44,123 nt of DNA from Caldilineaceae bacterium (GCA_022821585.1 JAJEDI010000003.1:1-44123), one strand, 5' to 3'; positions 15,321-24,365 are shown, counted from the first letter of the stretch. Numbers and translations: made by a program. The notes: generated by a model from the letters alone, not told the origin.

Positions 15321-15355
15321 GATACGATGCCGTCGTTCATATACTGATAGGCGGG
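15321..15355 (-). repeat. Duplicated coding fragment (PAYQYMND repeat, copy 2)
   Basis: The minus strand encodes HPAYQYMNDGIVSV, matching copy 1 at 14920-14966 with four residues (R-D-N-D) missing. It lies immediately upstream of the ribosome-binding site of 15008-15301. Confidence 0.45.
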
Positions 15356-15374
15356 ATGCCCGCGCGACACCGGG

Positions 15375-15440
15375 GCAATGGGTCAGACAGCGCACCTGAG
15401 CAGGTACAAGACCTGCCCCTTCAGTGTCGTTGGCTGATTG
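15375..15440. repeat. REP-like repeat, diverged copy
   Basis: Contains GAGCAGGTACAAGACCTGCCCC and then a stretch ending GGCTGATTGACAGCGG, parallel in order to the unit at 10347-10410 (GGGCAGGCACAAGGCCTGCC, then CTGATTGGGGG). Its right end supplies the TTGACA box of the putative IclR promoter. Confidence 0.45.
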
Positions 15441-15464
15441 ACAGCGGGGCGCATATGGTATACA
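15438..15464 (+). promoter_or_regulatory. Putative promoter of the IclR gene, with a GTATAC palindrome
   Basis: TTGACA (15438-15443) and TATACA (15459-15464) with a 15-bp spacer, which is short; TACAAG at 17 bp is an alternative -10. The -10 area contains the palindrome GTATAC, a plausible autoregulatory site. The gene starts 44 bp downstream. Confidence 0.4.
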
Positions 15465-15507
15465 AGATACGCGGCATGTGCGAATTACGCAACACTTAAG
15501 GGACATT

Positions 15508-16290
15508 ATGCAACCCAAGCGCGGGCAACAGTTGGTGCAGTCGCTGGAGCGAGGGCTGGCAGCGCTGGAGATGGCGCTGGACGGAAGCGTACGCCCGTCT
15601 GAGGTGGCGGAGGCGCTCGGAATCGACCGCAGCACGGCCTATCGGTTGCTCTATACGTTGATGGCGAAGGGCTATCTGCTGCAGGATGAACGCACGCGCG
15701 AGTTCACCTCGAACCCGGCCAAGTTTTTCCAACTCTACGGCAAGGTGGCGACACTGCTGGACTGGCCGGACGTCGCCGGCGACTTCCTCACGAAGCTGCG
15801 GGACAAGAGTGGGGAGACCGCCAATCTGGGCGTGCGGCAGGCCAATAACGTGATCTATATTGCCCACAAGCCGGGGCAGGCGGCGCTGAGCGTGAATTTC
15901 GCGCTGGGCACGAGCCGTCCGCTGCACTGCTCGGCGCTGGGCAAGGCGCTGCTGGCGGCGCAGCCGGTTGCCGTCACGGCGGAGTGGGTGGCGAGCGCGC
16001 CCCTGACCACCTACACGACCAAGACGATCACCGAGCCCTCGCATCTCAAGCGCCATCTGGTAACGGTGCGCGCCGACGGGTATGCGGTCGACGACGAGGA
16101 GACCTTTGCCGGCGTGCGCTGCATCGCGGCGCCGATCCATGATCACCGGCAGCAGGTGATCGCGGCCTTGGGCATCTCAGGACCTACAACACGCATCACG
16201 CAAGAGCAGCTGCCCCATTTCGCCCAGACCGTCATGCAGGTTGCCGCGGAGCTGTCCGCGGAGCTGGGCGCGCCCAACGCTGACCTCTGA
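15508..16290 (+). CDS. IclR-family transcriptional regulator
   Basis: 260 residues from the ATG at 15508, with AAGGG 6 bp upstream; an in-frame start ten codons earlier is less likely. The N-terminal winged helix-turn-helix is clear: SLERGLAALEMAL, then VRPSEVAEALGIDRSTAYRL (about 29-48). The C-terminal effector domain has LGTSRPLHCSALGKALLA and GYAVDDEETFAGVRCIAAPI, both diagnostic of IclR. Such regulators bind small catabolites and control nearby operons. The gene reads in the same direction as the long operon starting 418 bp downstream at 16709 and is its likely regulator. Confidence 0.92.
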   Translation: MQPKRGQQLVQSLERGLAALEMALDGSVRPSEVAEALGIDRSTAYRLLYTLMAKGYLLQDERTREFTSNPAKFFQLYGKVATLLDWPDVAGDFLTKLRDKSGETANLGVRQANNVIYIAHKPGQAALSVNFALGTSRPLHCSALGKALLAAQPVAVTAEWVASAPLTTYTTKTITEPSHLKRHLVTVRADGYAVDDEETFAGVRCIAAPIHDHRQQVIAALGISGPTTRITQEQLPHFAQTVMQVAAELSAELGAPNADL

Positions 16291-16587
16291 TTCTTATACG
16301 CCCTCCAGGTGTAGCCGGCGAAACTACGGCTGCTTCGACCGCGGCGCCCACCCCGTACAGCCCTCGTCAATCTGGCCTATATGGTCGAGCGCGTCCTCCT
16401 TCCCTTACGATGAGCAGGTCGAGGTCGCTATGGCGGTTCGTGTCTGCGCGCGCTGCCGGGCCAGAGAGAGTGTGCGAACGCGAGTCCCCTATTTCCATTC
16501 GACAGAAAGGCAACATTTACGAAGTCATACTCCCCAATTCACGCTGCGTTATGATTCGCCGCCAGGACGTTGGCACTTTTTTGGCGA

Positions 16588-16616
16588 TTGTTCACAAGGG
16601 ACCCCTATGCTAGAAT
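16588..16616 (+). promoter_or_regulatory. Putative promoter of the 16709 operon
   Basis: TTGTTC (16588-16593) and TAGAAT (16611-16616) with a 17-bp spacer; the -10 matches 5/6. A 10-bp motif TTCACAAGGG overlaps the -35/spacer (16591-16600) and recurs at 16688-16697 next to the ribosome-binding site, a possible pair of regulator sites. The rest of the 418-bp gap 16291-16708 shows no gene. Confidence 0.4.
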
Positions 16617-16708
16617 GGCCCGACGTGCATTAAAAATTATTGAGTTTTATTGATGTCACACAGCCGGGCTTGCCTGGTCATCAACCATTCACAAGGGGGA
16701 AAGGAACG

Positions 16709-18001
16709 ATGAAGCGCTTTTGCCTGGTTCTACTCATCATTGTGTCGTTGGCCCTGGCCGCCTGCCAGCCGGTCGCAACCGAGCCGGCGGGAGATATGTC
16801 GATGGAGGCCGCCGAGCCGAGCGGCACGGTCGAGGTATTCTCCTGGTGGAGCGGCGGCGGCGAGCTTGCCGGGCTCAACGCCATTATCGAGGTCTTCAAC
16901 GCACGCTATCCCGGCGTCGAGTTCGACAACGCAGCAATCGGCGGCGGCGACGGCGTCAACATGAAGACGGTGTTGGAGACGCGCATGTTGGGCGGCGAGC
17001 CGCCGGACTCGTTCCAGGTCTGGGCGGGCGTGGGCGTCGTCGAGGACCACGTCGTGCCTGGCAGAATGGAGGGGCTGGATTTCCTCTTTTCGGAAGAGGG
17101 GCTATATGACGTGTTCCCGCAGTCAGTGATCGACAACGTCTCCTACGAAGGGACGCCCTATGTCGTGCCGGTGAACATCCATCGCCAGAACATCATGTGG
17201 TACCGGCTCGACAGGTTTGAGGCCGCCGGCATTACCGAACCGCCCGCAAACTGGGACGAGTTCTTCGTTGTAGCGGAACAGTTGAAGGAGGCCGGTATCC
17301 CGGCCATCGGCGGGGCGTCTCTGGGCGCGCTGGCCTTCCACACCTACAACTACTTCCTCAACAGCGTGACCGACGGCGAGACTTATCTCGGTCTGTTCGA
17401 CGGTTCGGTCGGTTGGGATGCGCCCGAAGTCGCGGAGGCGCTGGCACTTCACATGCGGGCGATGGAGTACGCCTCCGGCGACTGGCTGGAGGTCGGCTGG
17501 GGAGACCAGGTGGAGCGCTTTGCCGCCGACTACGACGAGACCCCGGCGATTATTCTGATGGGCGACTGGTTCTGGGGCTTCATCAAGTCGGAAGGGATCG
17601 AAGAGCTGGTCGGATGGGCTGACATCCCGGATCATCAGGGCAAATATGTCTGGGTGGCCGACTCCTTCGGTTTGCCCAAGAATGCGCCCAACCGGGACAA
17701 CGCCATCGCCTGGCTGAAGGTCGTGGCTTCGAAGGACGGACAGGACGCTTTCAATCCGCTCAAGGGCTCGATTCCGGTGCGCACGGATGGCGACGTAAGC
17801 CTCTACGACGAGTACTTGCGCGAGTCGATGGACGCCTGGCAGACGCATGAACTGCTGCCATTCATCGGCGGTCTGGTGCGGCAGAGTTTTGTGACCGACC
17901 TCGGCAACATTGTGAACAACATGCTGACCGGGCACGGCGACGTTGCCCGTGCGCAGGAGGAGCTGATTCAGGCCGCCAAAGACTCCGGCATTGGCGAGTA
18001 A
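16709..18001 (+). CDS. Extracellular sugar-binding lipoprotein (family 1 SBP), Sec-type signal
   Basis: 430 residues from the ATG at 16709 with GGGGGAAAGGA upstream. Unlike the other three binding proteins here, the signal has no twin arginines: MKRFCLVLLIIVSLALAAC, lipobox L-A-A-C with Cys19. Mature features: VEVFSWWSGGGELAGLNAII, MLGGEPPDSFQVWAG, MGDWFWGF, AWLKVVASKDGQDAF. The W-W-S-G-G-G start and D-S-F-Q are typical of glucose/mannose or oligosaccharide CUT1 binding proteins. First gene of a probable operon reaching 26173. Confidence 0.93.
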   Translation: MKRFCLVLLIIVSLALAACQPVATEPAGDMSMEAAEPSGTVEVFSWWSGGGELAGLNAIIEVFNARYPGVEFDNAAIGGGDGVNMKTVLETRMLGGEPPDSFQVWAGVGVVEDHVVPGRMEGLDFLFSEEGLYDVFPQSVIDNVSYEGTPYVVPVNIHRQNIMWYRLDRFEAAGITEPPANWDEFFVVAEQLKEAGIPAIGGASLGALAFHTYNYFLNSVTDGETYLGLFDGSVGWDAPEVAEALALHMRAMEYASGDWLEVGWGDQVERFAADYDETPAIILMGDWFWGFIKSEGIEELVGWADIPDHQGKYVWVADSFGLPKNAPNRDNAIAWLKVVASKDGQDAFNPLKGSIPVRTDGDVSLYDEYLRESMDAWQTHELLPFIGGLVRQSFVTDLGNIVNNMLTGHGDVARAQEELIQAAKDSGIGE

Positions 18002-18020
18002 CTGATTCACAGGCTTCGCA

Positions 18021-18057
18021 CGGAAAGCGGATAGACGCCCGTTCTATCCGCTTTCCG
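18021..18057 (+). promoter_or_regulatory. Intercistronic hairpin between binding-protein and permease genes
   Basis: A perfect 15-bp stem (18021-18035 with 18043-18057) around a 7-nt loop, starting 20 bp after the binding-protein stop. A terminator-strength stem, but followed by CCTTCCC rather than a T-run, which fits partial termination or protection of the upstream mRNA from 3' decay. Confidence 0.7.
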
Positions 18058-18086
18058 CCTTCCCATCTGAGCACCTGAATCGAGCC

Positions 18087-19010
18087 ATGCAATCCGAACT
18101 TTCCGTAAGGGCAAAGTCGCTTCCGGCGCTGCTGCCAAAGTGGCTCCGCGACGACCGCAAGATCGCGATCCTGGTGTTGGCCCCGTCGATCATCGCCGTG
18201 GCCGTGTTCATCTACATCTTCATGGGCTGGACGCTGTACATCTCGTTCTCAAACTGGGACCGTCCAGCGCTCGACCTCTCCTTTGCCGGTCTGAAGAACT
18301 GGCAGCGCCTGGTCAACGATCCCCGCTTTCACATCGACCTGCGCAACCTCGTCCTCTTTGCGGTCGGCTACATGTCGCAGTGCATCGTCATCGGCTTTCT
18401 GCTGGCCGCGCTTCTCAATGAGCGGATCAGGGGCGAGGTGTTTTTTCGCACCGTCTTTCTGATGCCGTTTGCCGTCTCGGCGGTGGTCAGCGGGACGGCC
18501 TGGCGCTGGCTGCAGGTACCGTCGGCGGGGATCAATCTGCTGATTGCCAACATGGGGTTCGAGAATTTCCGGCCCCTCTGGTACATGCACCCGAAGCTGG
18601 GCATGCTGGCGATCACGATTATGGGCGCGTGGCAGTTTTCCGGCTTCGTTATGGCGCTGTACCTTGCCGGTCTGCGCGCGATTCCCGACGAGTTACGGGA
18701 GGCGGCGGTCATTGACGGCGCCGGCACGATCGCGCTTTATCGTCATGTATTCATCCCCATGCTGCGGCCGGTCACCTTTACTGCGATTGTCCTGACCGGC
18801 GCCGGCTCCATCGGCAACTTCGAGATTCCCAGCATCATCGGCACAGGTCCCGGTTTTGCGACCGACACGCTCGGCTTCTATATGTTCGAGCAGACCTTTC
18901 GCTCCAGCCGCTACGGCCTGGGCGCGGCGGTCGCCACCTTCATGCTCCTCTTGTCCATCCCAGTGGTCCTGCCCTATCTGATCAGCGTTTTGCGTGAGGA
19001 GAAAGAATGA
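18087..19010 (+). CDS. CUT1 sugar ABC transporter permease, MalF/UgpA type
   Basis: 307 residues with six predicted membrane segments; the first is ILVLAPSIIAVAVFIYIFMG (about 28-47). The EAA loop is at about 204-226 (EAAVIDGAGTIALYRHVFIP). Its last four bases are the ATGA overlap with the next permease, which indicates translational coupling. The ribosome-binding site is weak. Works with 16709-18001 and 19007-19834. Confidence 0.93.
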   Translation: MQSELSVRAKSLPALLPKWLRDDRKIAILVLAPSIIAVAVFIYIFMGWTLYISFSNWDRPALDLSFAGLKNWQRLVNDPRFHIDLRNLVLFAVGYMSQCIVIGFLLAALLNERIRGEVFFRTVFLMPFAVSAVVSGTAWRWLQVPSAGINLLIANMGFENFRPLWYMHPKLGMLAITIMGAWQFSGFVMALYLAGLRAIPDELREAAVIDGAGTIALYRHVFIPMLRPVTFTAIVLTGAGSIGNFEIPSIIGTGPGFATDTLGFYMFEQTFRSSRYGLGAAVATFMLLLSIPVVLPYLISVLREEKE

Positions 19011-19834
19011 GTTGGTCTCGTCTGCTGGCCGGCAGCACCAAGTATGCCGTCCTGATCGCATTTGCCGCCTTCTACCTAGTGCCCTTCTATGTGATGATCC
19101 TGACCGGGCTGAAGCCGCTCGAAGACATCAGTTCATTCGAGATCTGGAATATGCCCAAGAGCCTCGACTTCGGCAGCTTCCGCGAGGCGTGGAATCAGAT
19201 GGATTCCAACTTCTGGAACAGCGTGCGCATCACGATTCCGGGCGCCATCGTTTCAACTTTTCTGGGCTCGATCAACGGCTATGTCTTCGCCAAGTGGGGC
19301 TTTCGCGGCTCGAATTGGATTCTGTTCCTGTTCGTTTTCGGCATGTTTCTGCCCGGCCAGGGGATCCTTATCCCGCTAGTGTGGGTGTTGCAGTTTATGG
19401 GCCTGTACGGTAAGGTGAACGGCCTCATCATGGCCTACTGCATCTTTGGCATACCGATCACGTCGCTCCTGTTTTACAGGTACTATGCCAGTGTTCCGGA
19501 TGAGTTGGTGGACGCGTCGAAGATCGACGGCTGCGGCTTTTTCGGCATCTACCGCCGCATCATTTTGCCGCTTTCGGGGCCGACCTTTGCGGTGGTGGGT
19601 GTGTGGCAGTGCACGAGGATCTGGAACGAGTACCTGATGGCGCTGGTTGTGCTCGGCAACCCGGCCAGGGCGCCGGTTACCGTAGCCATCAAGAACTTTT
19701 CCAGCATGGGCGTCATCCCCTGGAACCTGCAAATGGCCGCCGCGCTGATCGCGTCCGTGCCCACGATTGCGGTCTACCTGCTGCTTGGCAAGCTGTTCAT
19801 GCGCGGCCTGCTGGAGGGGTCGTTGAGCGGCTAG
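19007..19834 (+). CDS. CUT1 sugar ABC transporter permease, MalG/UgpE type
   Basis: 275 residues, slightly short for the family because the N-terminal tail is minimal. First membrane segment LIAFAAFYLVPFYVMILTGL (about 16-35). The EAA loop at about 168-190 reads VDASKIDGCGFFGIYRRIILP, with Ala-Ser-Lys in place of Ala-Ala-Arg. GAGGAGAAAG precedes the ATG. The stop is followed by about 200 bp before the CocE-type gene, with a small CGGCGG/CCGCCG hairpin but no T-run. Confidence 0.93.
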   Translation: MSWSRLLAGSTKYAVLIAFAAFYLVPFYVMILTGLKPLEDISSFEIWNMPKSLDFGSFREAWNQMDSNFWNSVRITIPGAIVSTFLGSINGYVFAKWGFRGSNWILFLFVFGMFLPGQGILIPLVWVLQFMGLYGKVNGLIMAYCIFGIPITSLLFYRYYASVPDELVDASKIDGCGFFGIYRRIILPLSGPTFAVVGVWQCTRIWNEYLMALVVLGNPARAPVTVAIKNFSSMGVIPWNLQMAAALIASVPTIAVYLLLGKLFMRGLLEGSLSG

Positions 19835-20032
19835 TCGACGCGGCGGTCCCGCCGGTTATCCAACGGTCATCTTCCACACAGACGGAGACGGATATTTCGA
19901 GCATACGCGTTTCCCCCTGGGACTCATTCTGATTGTTGTACTGTTATTGCATTGCCGGTGTCCGCGTGCGGGGAGAGAATCCCCCTTGCTCCCCCTCGCA
20001 GCGCACACTTGCCAGTAAAGGATCGGGGCGTT

Positions 20033-21790
20033 TTGACAGACGACATTCGCTTTATGTGGGACACGCCCGTGCCGATGCGCGACGGGGTGAAACTGTCGAC
20101 CGATATCTACCTGCCGGCGGCGGAGAGAGCCTACCCGGTCGTCCTGGCGCGCACGCCCTATGACAACATCGCGCCCCGCATGGTGGAGGCTGCCCAGTTC
20201 TTCAGCGCGCGCGGGTATGCGGTGGTGCTTCAGGATGCGCGCGGGCGCTTCGATTCGGAAGGCCATTTCGAGCCGCGCGTGAATGAGGGGAAGGACGGCT
20301 ACGACACGATCGAGTGGATCGCGGAACAGCCGTGGTCGAACGGCAAGATCGGCATGATGGGCGGGTCGTATGGCGGCACCGTGCAGTGGCTTGCCGCGCG
20401 TGAGCGTCCGCCGCATCTGACCACGGTCGTCACGTCGGTCACCGGCGGGATGCGTTGGATGCACGATGAGAACTATATGAACGGGAAGTTCCCCGTCTTC
20501 CAGTTCCGCTGGCTGAACATGACCGGCGGGCGCACGATGCAGCACTACCCGTTCGAGCCGCTGACCTCGCATCAGCCGGGCGTGGCCTCGCCTTACAACT
20601 TCAACAAGCTGATCCGCACGCGACCGCTCAAGGATGTCGACAAGGTGGTCGGGCGCACGAACACGTATTGGCGGACGTGGCTGGAGCGCAACACGTACGA
20701 CGAGTACTGGCAGCAGATGTCGTTCGAGGACTACTTTGAACTGGTTGACCTGCCTGCATTGCACATCACCGGCTGGTTTGACAACTGCCAGTGGGGCGAG
20801 ATGTACATGTACAGCGGGATGGCGGCCCGCTCACCTGCAGGCGGCAAACAGTGGTTGCTTGTGGGGCCGTGGGACCATGCCGGGTCGGCCAATCCGCAGC
20901 CGCGCCTGGGCGATCTGGAGTTCACGCAAGAGGCGGTGCTCGACATCAGGGCAGTTCATTTGCGCTGGTTCGACTACTGGCTGAAGGGCGAGGAGAACGG
21001 GCAGGCCGATGATGCCAAAGTCAGGATTTTCACCATGGGCCGCAACCGCTGGCGGGACGAGCCTGCGTGGCCCGTGCGCGGGATGGAGCAGGTTGCCTTC
21101 TATCTCCACAGCGGCGGGGCGGCGGATCTGTTTCCCGAAGGCGACGGGCAGCCGGAGGAGGGGAGCGGCTACGGGAGGCTGGATTTGACGCCGCCCGGAG
21201 AGGAGGCCGGCGACCGGTACGTATACGACCCCGAAGATCCCGTGCCCTCTGTGGAAGACGCGGAGTCGCCCGATCCGATCAGGGACTCGCACGTGCTGGC
21301 GATGGACTATCGCTACGCCCTGCGCCGCGCCGACGTGCTGACCTACACCAGCGCGCCGCTGACAGAGGAACTGGAAATAACCGGCACGGCCTTCATCACT
21401 CTTTACGCGGCCAGCGACTGCGTCGATACGGACTGGGTGGCGTTGCTGTGCGATCTGCAGCCGGACGGCAGCTCGATTCCGTTGACTTCGGCGGTGATGC
21501 GCGCTTCGTACCGCGCCGGGGCAGACAAGATTGACAGTCCGGCCCCCTCTCCCATCACGCCGGGCCGCGTGTACCAGTACACAATTGAGTTCATGGCAAC
21601 CTCGATGGCCTTTCAGCCGGGTCACTGTCTTCAGCTGGCGGTGACCTCATCGCTCTATCCGGCCTATGATCTGAATCCGAACACGGGCGCGCCGGTCGGG
21701 GAGGACCTGCCGAGCCGACCGGCCAACCAGACCATTTATCACAACGCCGAGCATCCATCGCATCTTCTGCTGCCGGAGGTGAAACGATGA
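20033..21790 (+). CDS. CocE/NonD-family serine hydrolase (X-Pro dipeptidyl-peptidase S15 type)
   Basis: 585 residues from a TTG start at 20033 with AAAGGA about 10 bp upstream. An in-frame ATG 27 codons earlier lacks a site, and the family normally starts near the PMRDGVKLSTDIYLP strand. The nucleophile elbow is GGSYGG (Ser about 112), with the acid in GWFDNCQWG and the histidine in LLVGPWDHAGS. The C-terminal jelly-roll follows (LTYTSAPLTEELEITG, GRVYQYTIEF). Family members cleave esters, beta-lactams, acyl amides or Xaa-Pro peptides. No signal peptide, so it is likely cytosolic. Overlaps the next gene by 4 bp. Confidence 0.9.
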   Translation: MTDDIRFMWDTPVPMRDGVKLSTDIYLPAAERAYPVVLARTPYDNIAPRMVEAAQFFSARGYAVVLQDARGRFDSEGHFEPRVNEGKDGYDTIEWIAEQPWSNGKIGMMGGSYGGTVQWLAARERPPHLTTVVTSVTGGMRWMHDENYMNGKFPVFQFRWLNMTGGRTMQHYPFEPLTSHQPGVASPYNFNKLIRTRPLKDVDKVVGRTNTYWRTWLERNTYDEYWQQMSFEDYFELVDLPALHITGWFDNCQWGEMYMYSGMAARSPAGGKQWLLVGPWDHAGSANPQPRLGDLEFTQEAVLDIRAVHLRWFDYWLKGEENGQADDAKVRIFTMGRNRWRDEPAWPVRGMEQVAFYLHSGGAADLFPEGDGQPEEGSGYGRLDLTPPGEEAGDRYVYDPEDPVPSVEDAESPDPIRDSHVLAMDYRYALRRADVLTYTSAPLTEELEITGTAFITLYAASDCVDTDWVALLCDLQPDGSSIPLTSAVMRASYRAGADKIDSPAPSPITPGRVYQYTIEFMATSMAFQPGHCLQLAVTSSLYPAYDLNPNTGAPVGEDLPSRPANQTIYHNAEHPSHLLLPEVKR

Positions 21791-23031
21791 AGCGCACTCC
21801 TTCCATGCTGGCCGGCGCGGCTGAGGCGGTCATTACGCGCGTCAAGGACAGGCCGGCTGCCTACGATGACCTGTTTGCGCGCGCACTGGTACTTGGCGCG
21901 GATGGCGACCGGCTTGTCATCGTTGCCACAGACATGGGGACGTTCAGCGTCGAGTATGCAGACGAGCTTCTACGACGCATCGAGCGGACGACGGATATCC
22001 CAAGCGGCAACATTATCATCACCACAACCCAGACGCACAATGCGCCGGGCGTTGACGGGCGCGAAATGACGCCTGCGGCGGGCGAGTGGCTGTCCGACTG
22101 CATTGCCGGGCTGGTGAAGCGCGCCAATGGTGAGTTGCGGCCTTGCGTGCTGAACGCGGGCCGCGCGCCTGTGCAGATCGGCTACAACCGGCGCCTGATG
22201 CAGGACGGCGAAATCGTGATGGCGCCGAATCCCGACGGCGCGATTGTGCCGTGGGTGGACGTCCTCGAGGCGAAGGACGCGGACGGCAGGCGGATTGCGG
22301 CGCTGTTCTCGCACGCCGCCCATCCCGTGATCATCCACCGGCTGAGCGAAGAGAACGGGCCGGACTTTCCGGGCTACGCGGTCAGGCATCTGCGCGGCTT
22401 GCTGGCAAGAGAAGGTGAGCCGGAGGGTGTATTCATGTTCGCGCAAGCCTGTTGCGGCGACATCAACGGCCATCCTTTGCACGGCGGTTTCGACGCGTGT
22501 GACGCCGCCGGACTCTCGCTGGCGTTTGCCGTCACGCAGGCGCTGTCCGGCGCGCGGCCGGTTGTGCCTGGCGCGCTCAAAGCGCGCTCGATCGATTTGC
22601 CCCTCCCTTTGGAAGAGCCGCCGACCGCAGACGAATGCAGAGCGGCGCTGGCAGAGGATCCGGACAGCACGCGCTTTCGCGAGCTGCTGGCGGTTGCCGA
22701 GAGCGGCGAGCGGCAGTTTCACCCCCTCTCGATGCGAGCGCTGGCCGTCGGCGACGCGCTGTGTTTCCTCACGTTTACTGCCGAGATGTTTGCCGAGTAC
22801 CAGCTCTACGCCGACGCGGTGTCGCCCTTCCGGCAGACGTTTGTCTTCAGCCACACCAACGGGATAACAGGGTACGTGGCGACCGCGGCGGACTATGATT
22901 TGGGATCGGCCGGCGGCTACGAGTCATGGGGCCATCCAACGCGGAACCGGCCCTGGCTGCCGCCGCAACCGCAGGCTGAACGGTTGGTCAATGAGGGGAT
23001 CACGCGACTTCTGGGCGAACTCTCGCGATAG
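21787..23031 (+). CDS. Neutral/alkaline ceramidase-like hydrolase (N-terminal domain type)
   Basis: 414 residues, shorter than true neutral ceramidases (about 650-700), with only the catalytic domain. Family landmarks are LVIVATDMGTFS, the zinc-type TTTQTHNAPGVDG (about 77-90), SHAAHPVIIH and CCGDINGHP, matching T-H-T-H-x-x-P-G, T-H-P and Q-G-D-x-x-x-N/P of the ceramidase family. No signal peptide. The start overlaps the CocE-type stop (ATGA), so the two are translationally coupled. Many short relatives hydrolyse amides of unknown nature, so I do not propose ceramide as the substrate. An amide or ester bond in the imported compound is more likely. Confidence 0.82.
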   Translation: MKRTPSMLAGAAEAVITRVKDRPAAYDDLFARALVLGADGDRLVIVATDMGTFSVEYADELLRRIERTTDIPSGNIIITTTQTHNAPGVDGREMTPAAGEWLSDCIAGLVKRANGELRPCVLNAGRAPVQIGYNRRLMQDGEIVMAPNPDGAIVPWVDVLEAKDADGRRIAALFSHAAHPVIIHRLSEENGPDFPGYAVRHLRGLLAREGEPEGVFMFAQACCGDINGHPLHGGFDACDAAGLSLAFAVTQALSGARPVVPGALKARSIDLPLPLEEPPTADECRAALAEDPDSTRFRELLAVAESGERQFHPLSMRALAVGDALCFLTFTAEMFAEYQLYADAVSPFRQTFVFSHTNGITGYVATAADYDLGSAGGYESWGHPTRNRPWLPPQPQAERLVNEGITRLLGELSR

Positions 23032-23117
23032 AGGCCCCCGGCTACCGACCGTTTGCACGCACTGTCAGGCACGCTTTTTCAAACACCCATTTGCCAATAT
23101 TGGAGAAAGAACCCGCA

Positions 23118-24365
23118 ATGTCCAGCAAATCAAGGCCGGAGTTCGGGCCTTACTACATGCCCGACAAGTGGTGCCTGGACCGCTACATGCACACCGAGGA
23201 GGTGCGCGGCACGCTCGATCTGCCCGCCCGCTTCTATGTGCGCGACACCACGATCCGCGAGGGCGAGGAGACGCCCGGGCTGTCGATGACGACGCGAGAC
23301 AAAGTGCGGATCGCCGAGAAGCTGTACGAGGCCGGCGTGCAGCAGGTCGATATCGGCTATGTCGGCGCGCAGCAGGGCCACTACGAGACGGCAAAACTGA
23401 TCAGGCAAGAGATCCCGGAACTGGCGATCACCGGCTTTGCCCGCGTCTGGTCGGCGGACTGGCAGAGGGACGTGGACCGGTGCCAGGAGCTTGAAGTGGC
23501 GCAGGTCGACGTTCTCCAGCATCCGATCCTCATCTGGGCGTCGGATGAGCAGGTCATGGAGCTTGGCCCGGCCAGGGAGGCGCTGATCCCGCGCACGGTT
23601 GAAGTGATCGAGTATGCAAAGCGCTGCGGCCTGCGCGTGGCCTACGGTCATCCCGACGTATCGCGCACGCCGTGGGAGACTCTGCGGGAGTTCTACTCGG
23701 TTACGGCGCGGGCCGGCATCGACCTGCTGATCCTCTACGAAGACGGCTACGGATGCCCGCCGGGCGTGCAACATCTTGTGCGCAAGATACGCGATCTGGT
23801 CGACGTGCCGCTGATGATCCACTGCCATGACGATCTCGGTTTGGGCACGGCCAATGTGCTGACCGCGGTGGGCGCGGGCGCGGAAGCGGCGGACCTGGTC
23901 GTCAACGGCCTCGGTGACAAAGGCGGCCTCACCAAGCTGGAGGAGGTCGTCGTCGCGCTGGAGACGCACTATGGCCTTCCCACCGGTGTCCGCCTGGAGA
24001 AGCTGACGGAACTGTCCAGGTTCGTTGAGGAAGTTACCGGTTTCAGGCGCCAGATCAATAAGCCGCTGGTGGGCGAAAACGCCTACATTCACGAGGCTGA
24101 ACTTCATGTCTACTGCATCGTCAAGGGGTTGTGGGAGGCGATGGAGGGCGTCCACCCGCACGTGATCGGGCAGGAGCGGACGGTCGTCTTCGGCAGCACG
24201 ACTCTCCACGGCGAAGCGGTGCGCGCCCGGTTGGACGTGACCGGGCATCGCTACAATTCACGCGACGTTGAACTGATCCTGGACAAGCTGCGAGAGCGCT
24301 TGCAGACGCAGCCGTCTCTCACGCTGGAGGAGTTCGACGAGTTGGCCAGCGCCGTGCTTGCGTAA
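23118..24365 (+). CDS. DRE-TIM metallolyase (HMGL/isopropylmalate-synthase-like), divergent
   Basis: 415 residues from the ATG at 23118 with GGAG upstream. The barrel starts with RDTTIREGEETPGLSMTTRD, a variant of R-D-x-x-R-D-G-x-Q with Glu replacing both the second Asp and the Gln. The metal-binding HCHDDLGLG is intact. The usual G-E-R-A-G-N signature after the barrel reads NGLGDKGGL. A C-terminal segment resembles the region after the barrel in homocitrate/isopropylmalate synthases (VFGSTTLHGEAVRARL). Family members make or break C-C bonds using 2-oxo acids. The altered motifs suggest a different substrate. Fifth gene of the operon. Confidence 0.88.
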   Translation: MSSKSRPEFGPYYMPDKWCLDRYMHTEEVRGTLDLPARFYVRDTTIREGEETPGLSMTTRDKVRIAEKLYEAGVQQVDIGYVGAQQGHYETAKLIRQEIPELAITGFARVWSADWQRDVDRCQELEVAQVDVLQHPILIWASDEQVMELGPAREALIPRTVEVIEYAKRCGLRVAYGHPDVSRTPWETLREFYSVTARAGIDLLILYEDGYGCPPGVQHLVRKIRDLVDVPLMIHCHDDLGLGTANVLTAVGAGAEAADLVVNGLGDKGGLTKLEEVVVALETHYGLPTGVRLEKLTELSRFVEEVTGFRRQINKPLVGENAYIHEAELHVYCIVKGLWEAMEGVHPHVIGQERTVVFGSTTLHGEAVRARLDVTGHRYNSRDVELILDKLRERLQTQPSLTLEEFDELASAVLA

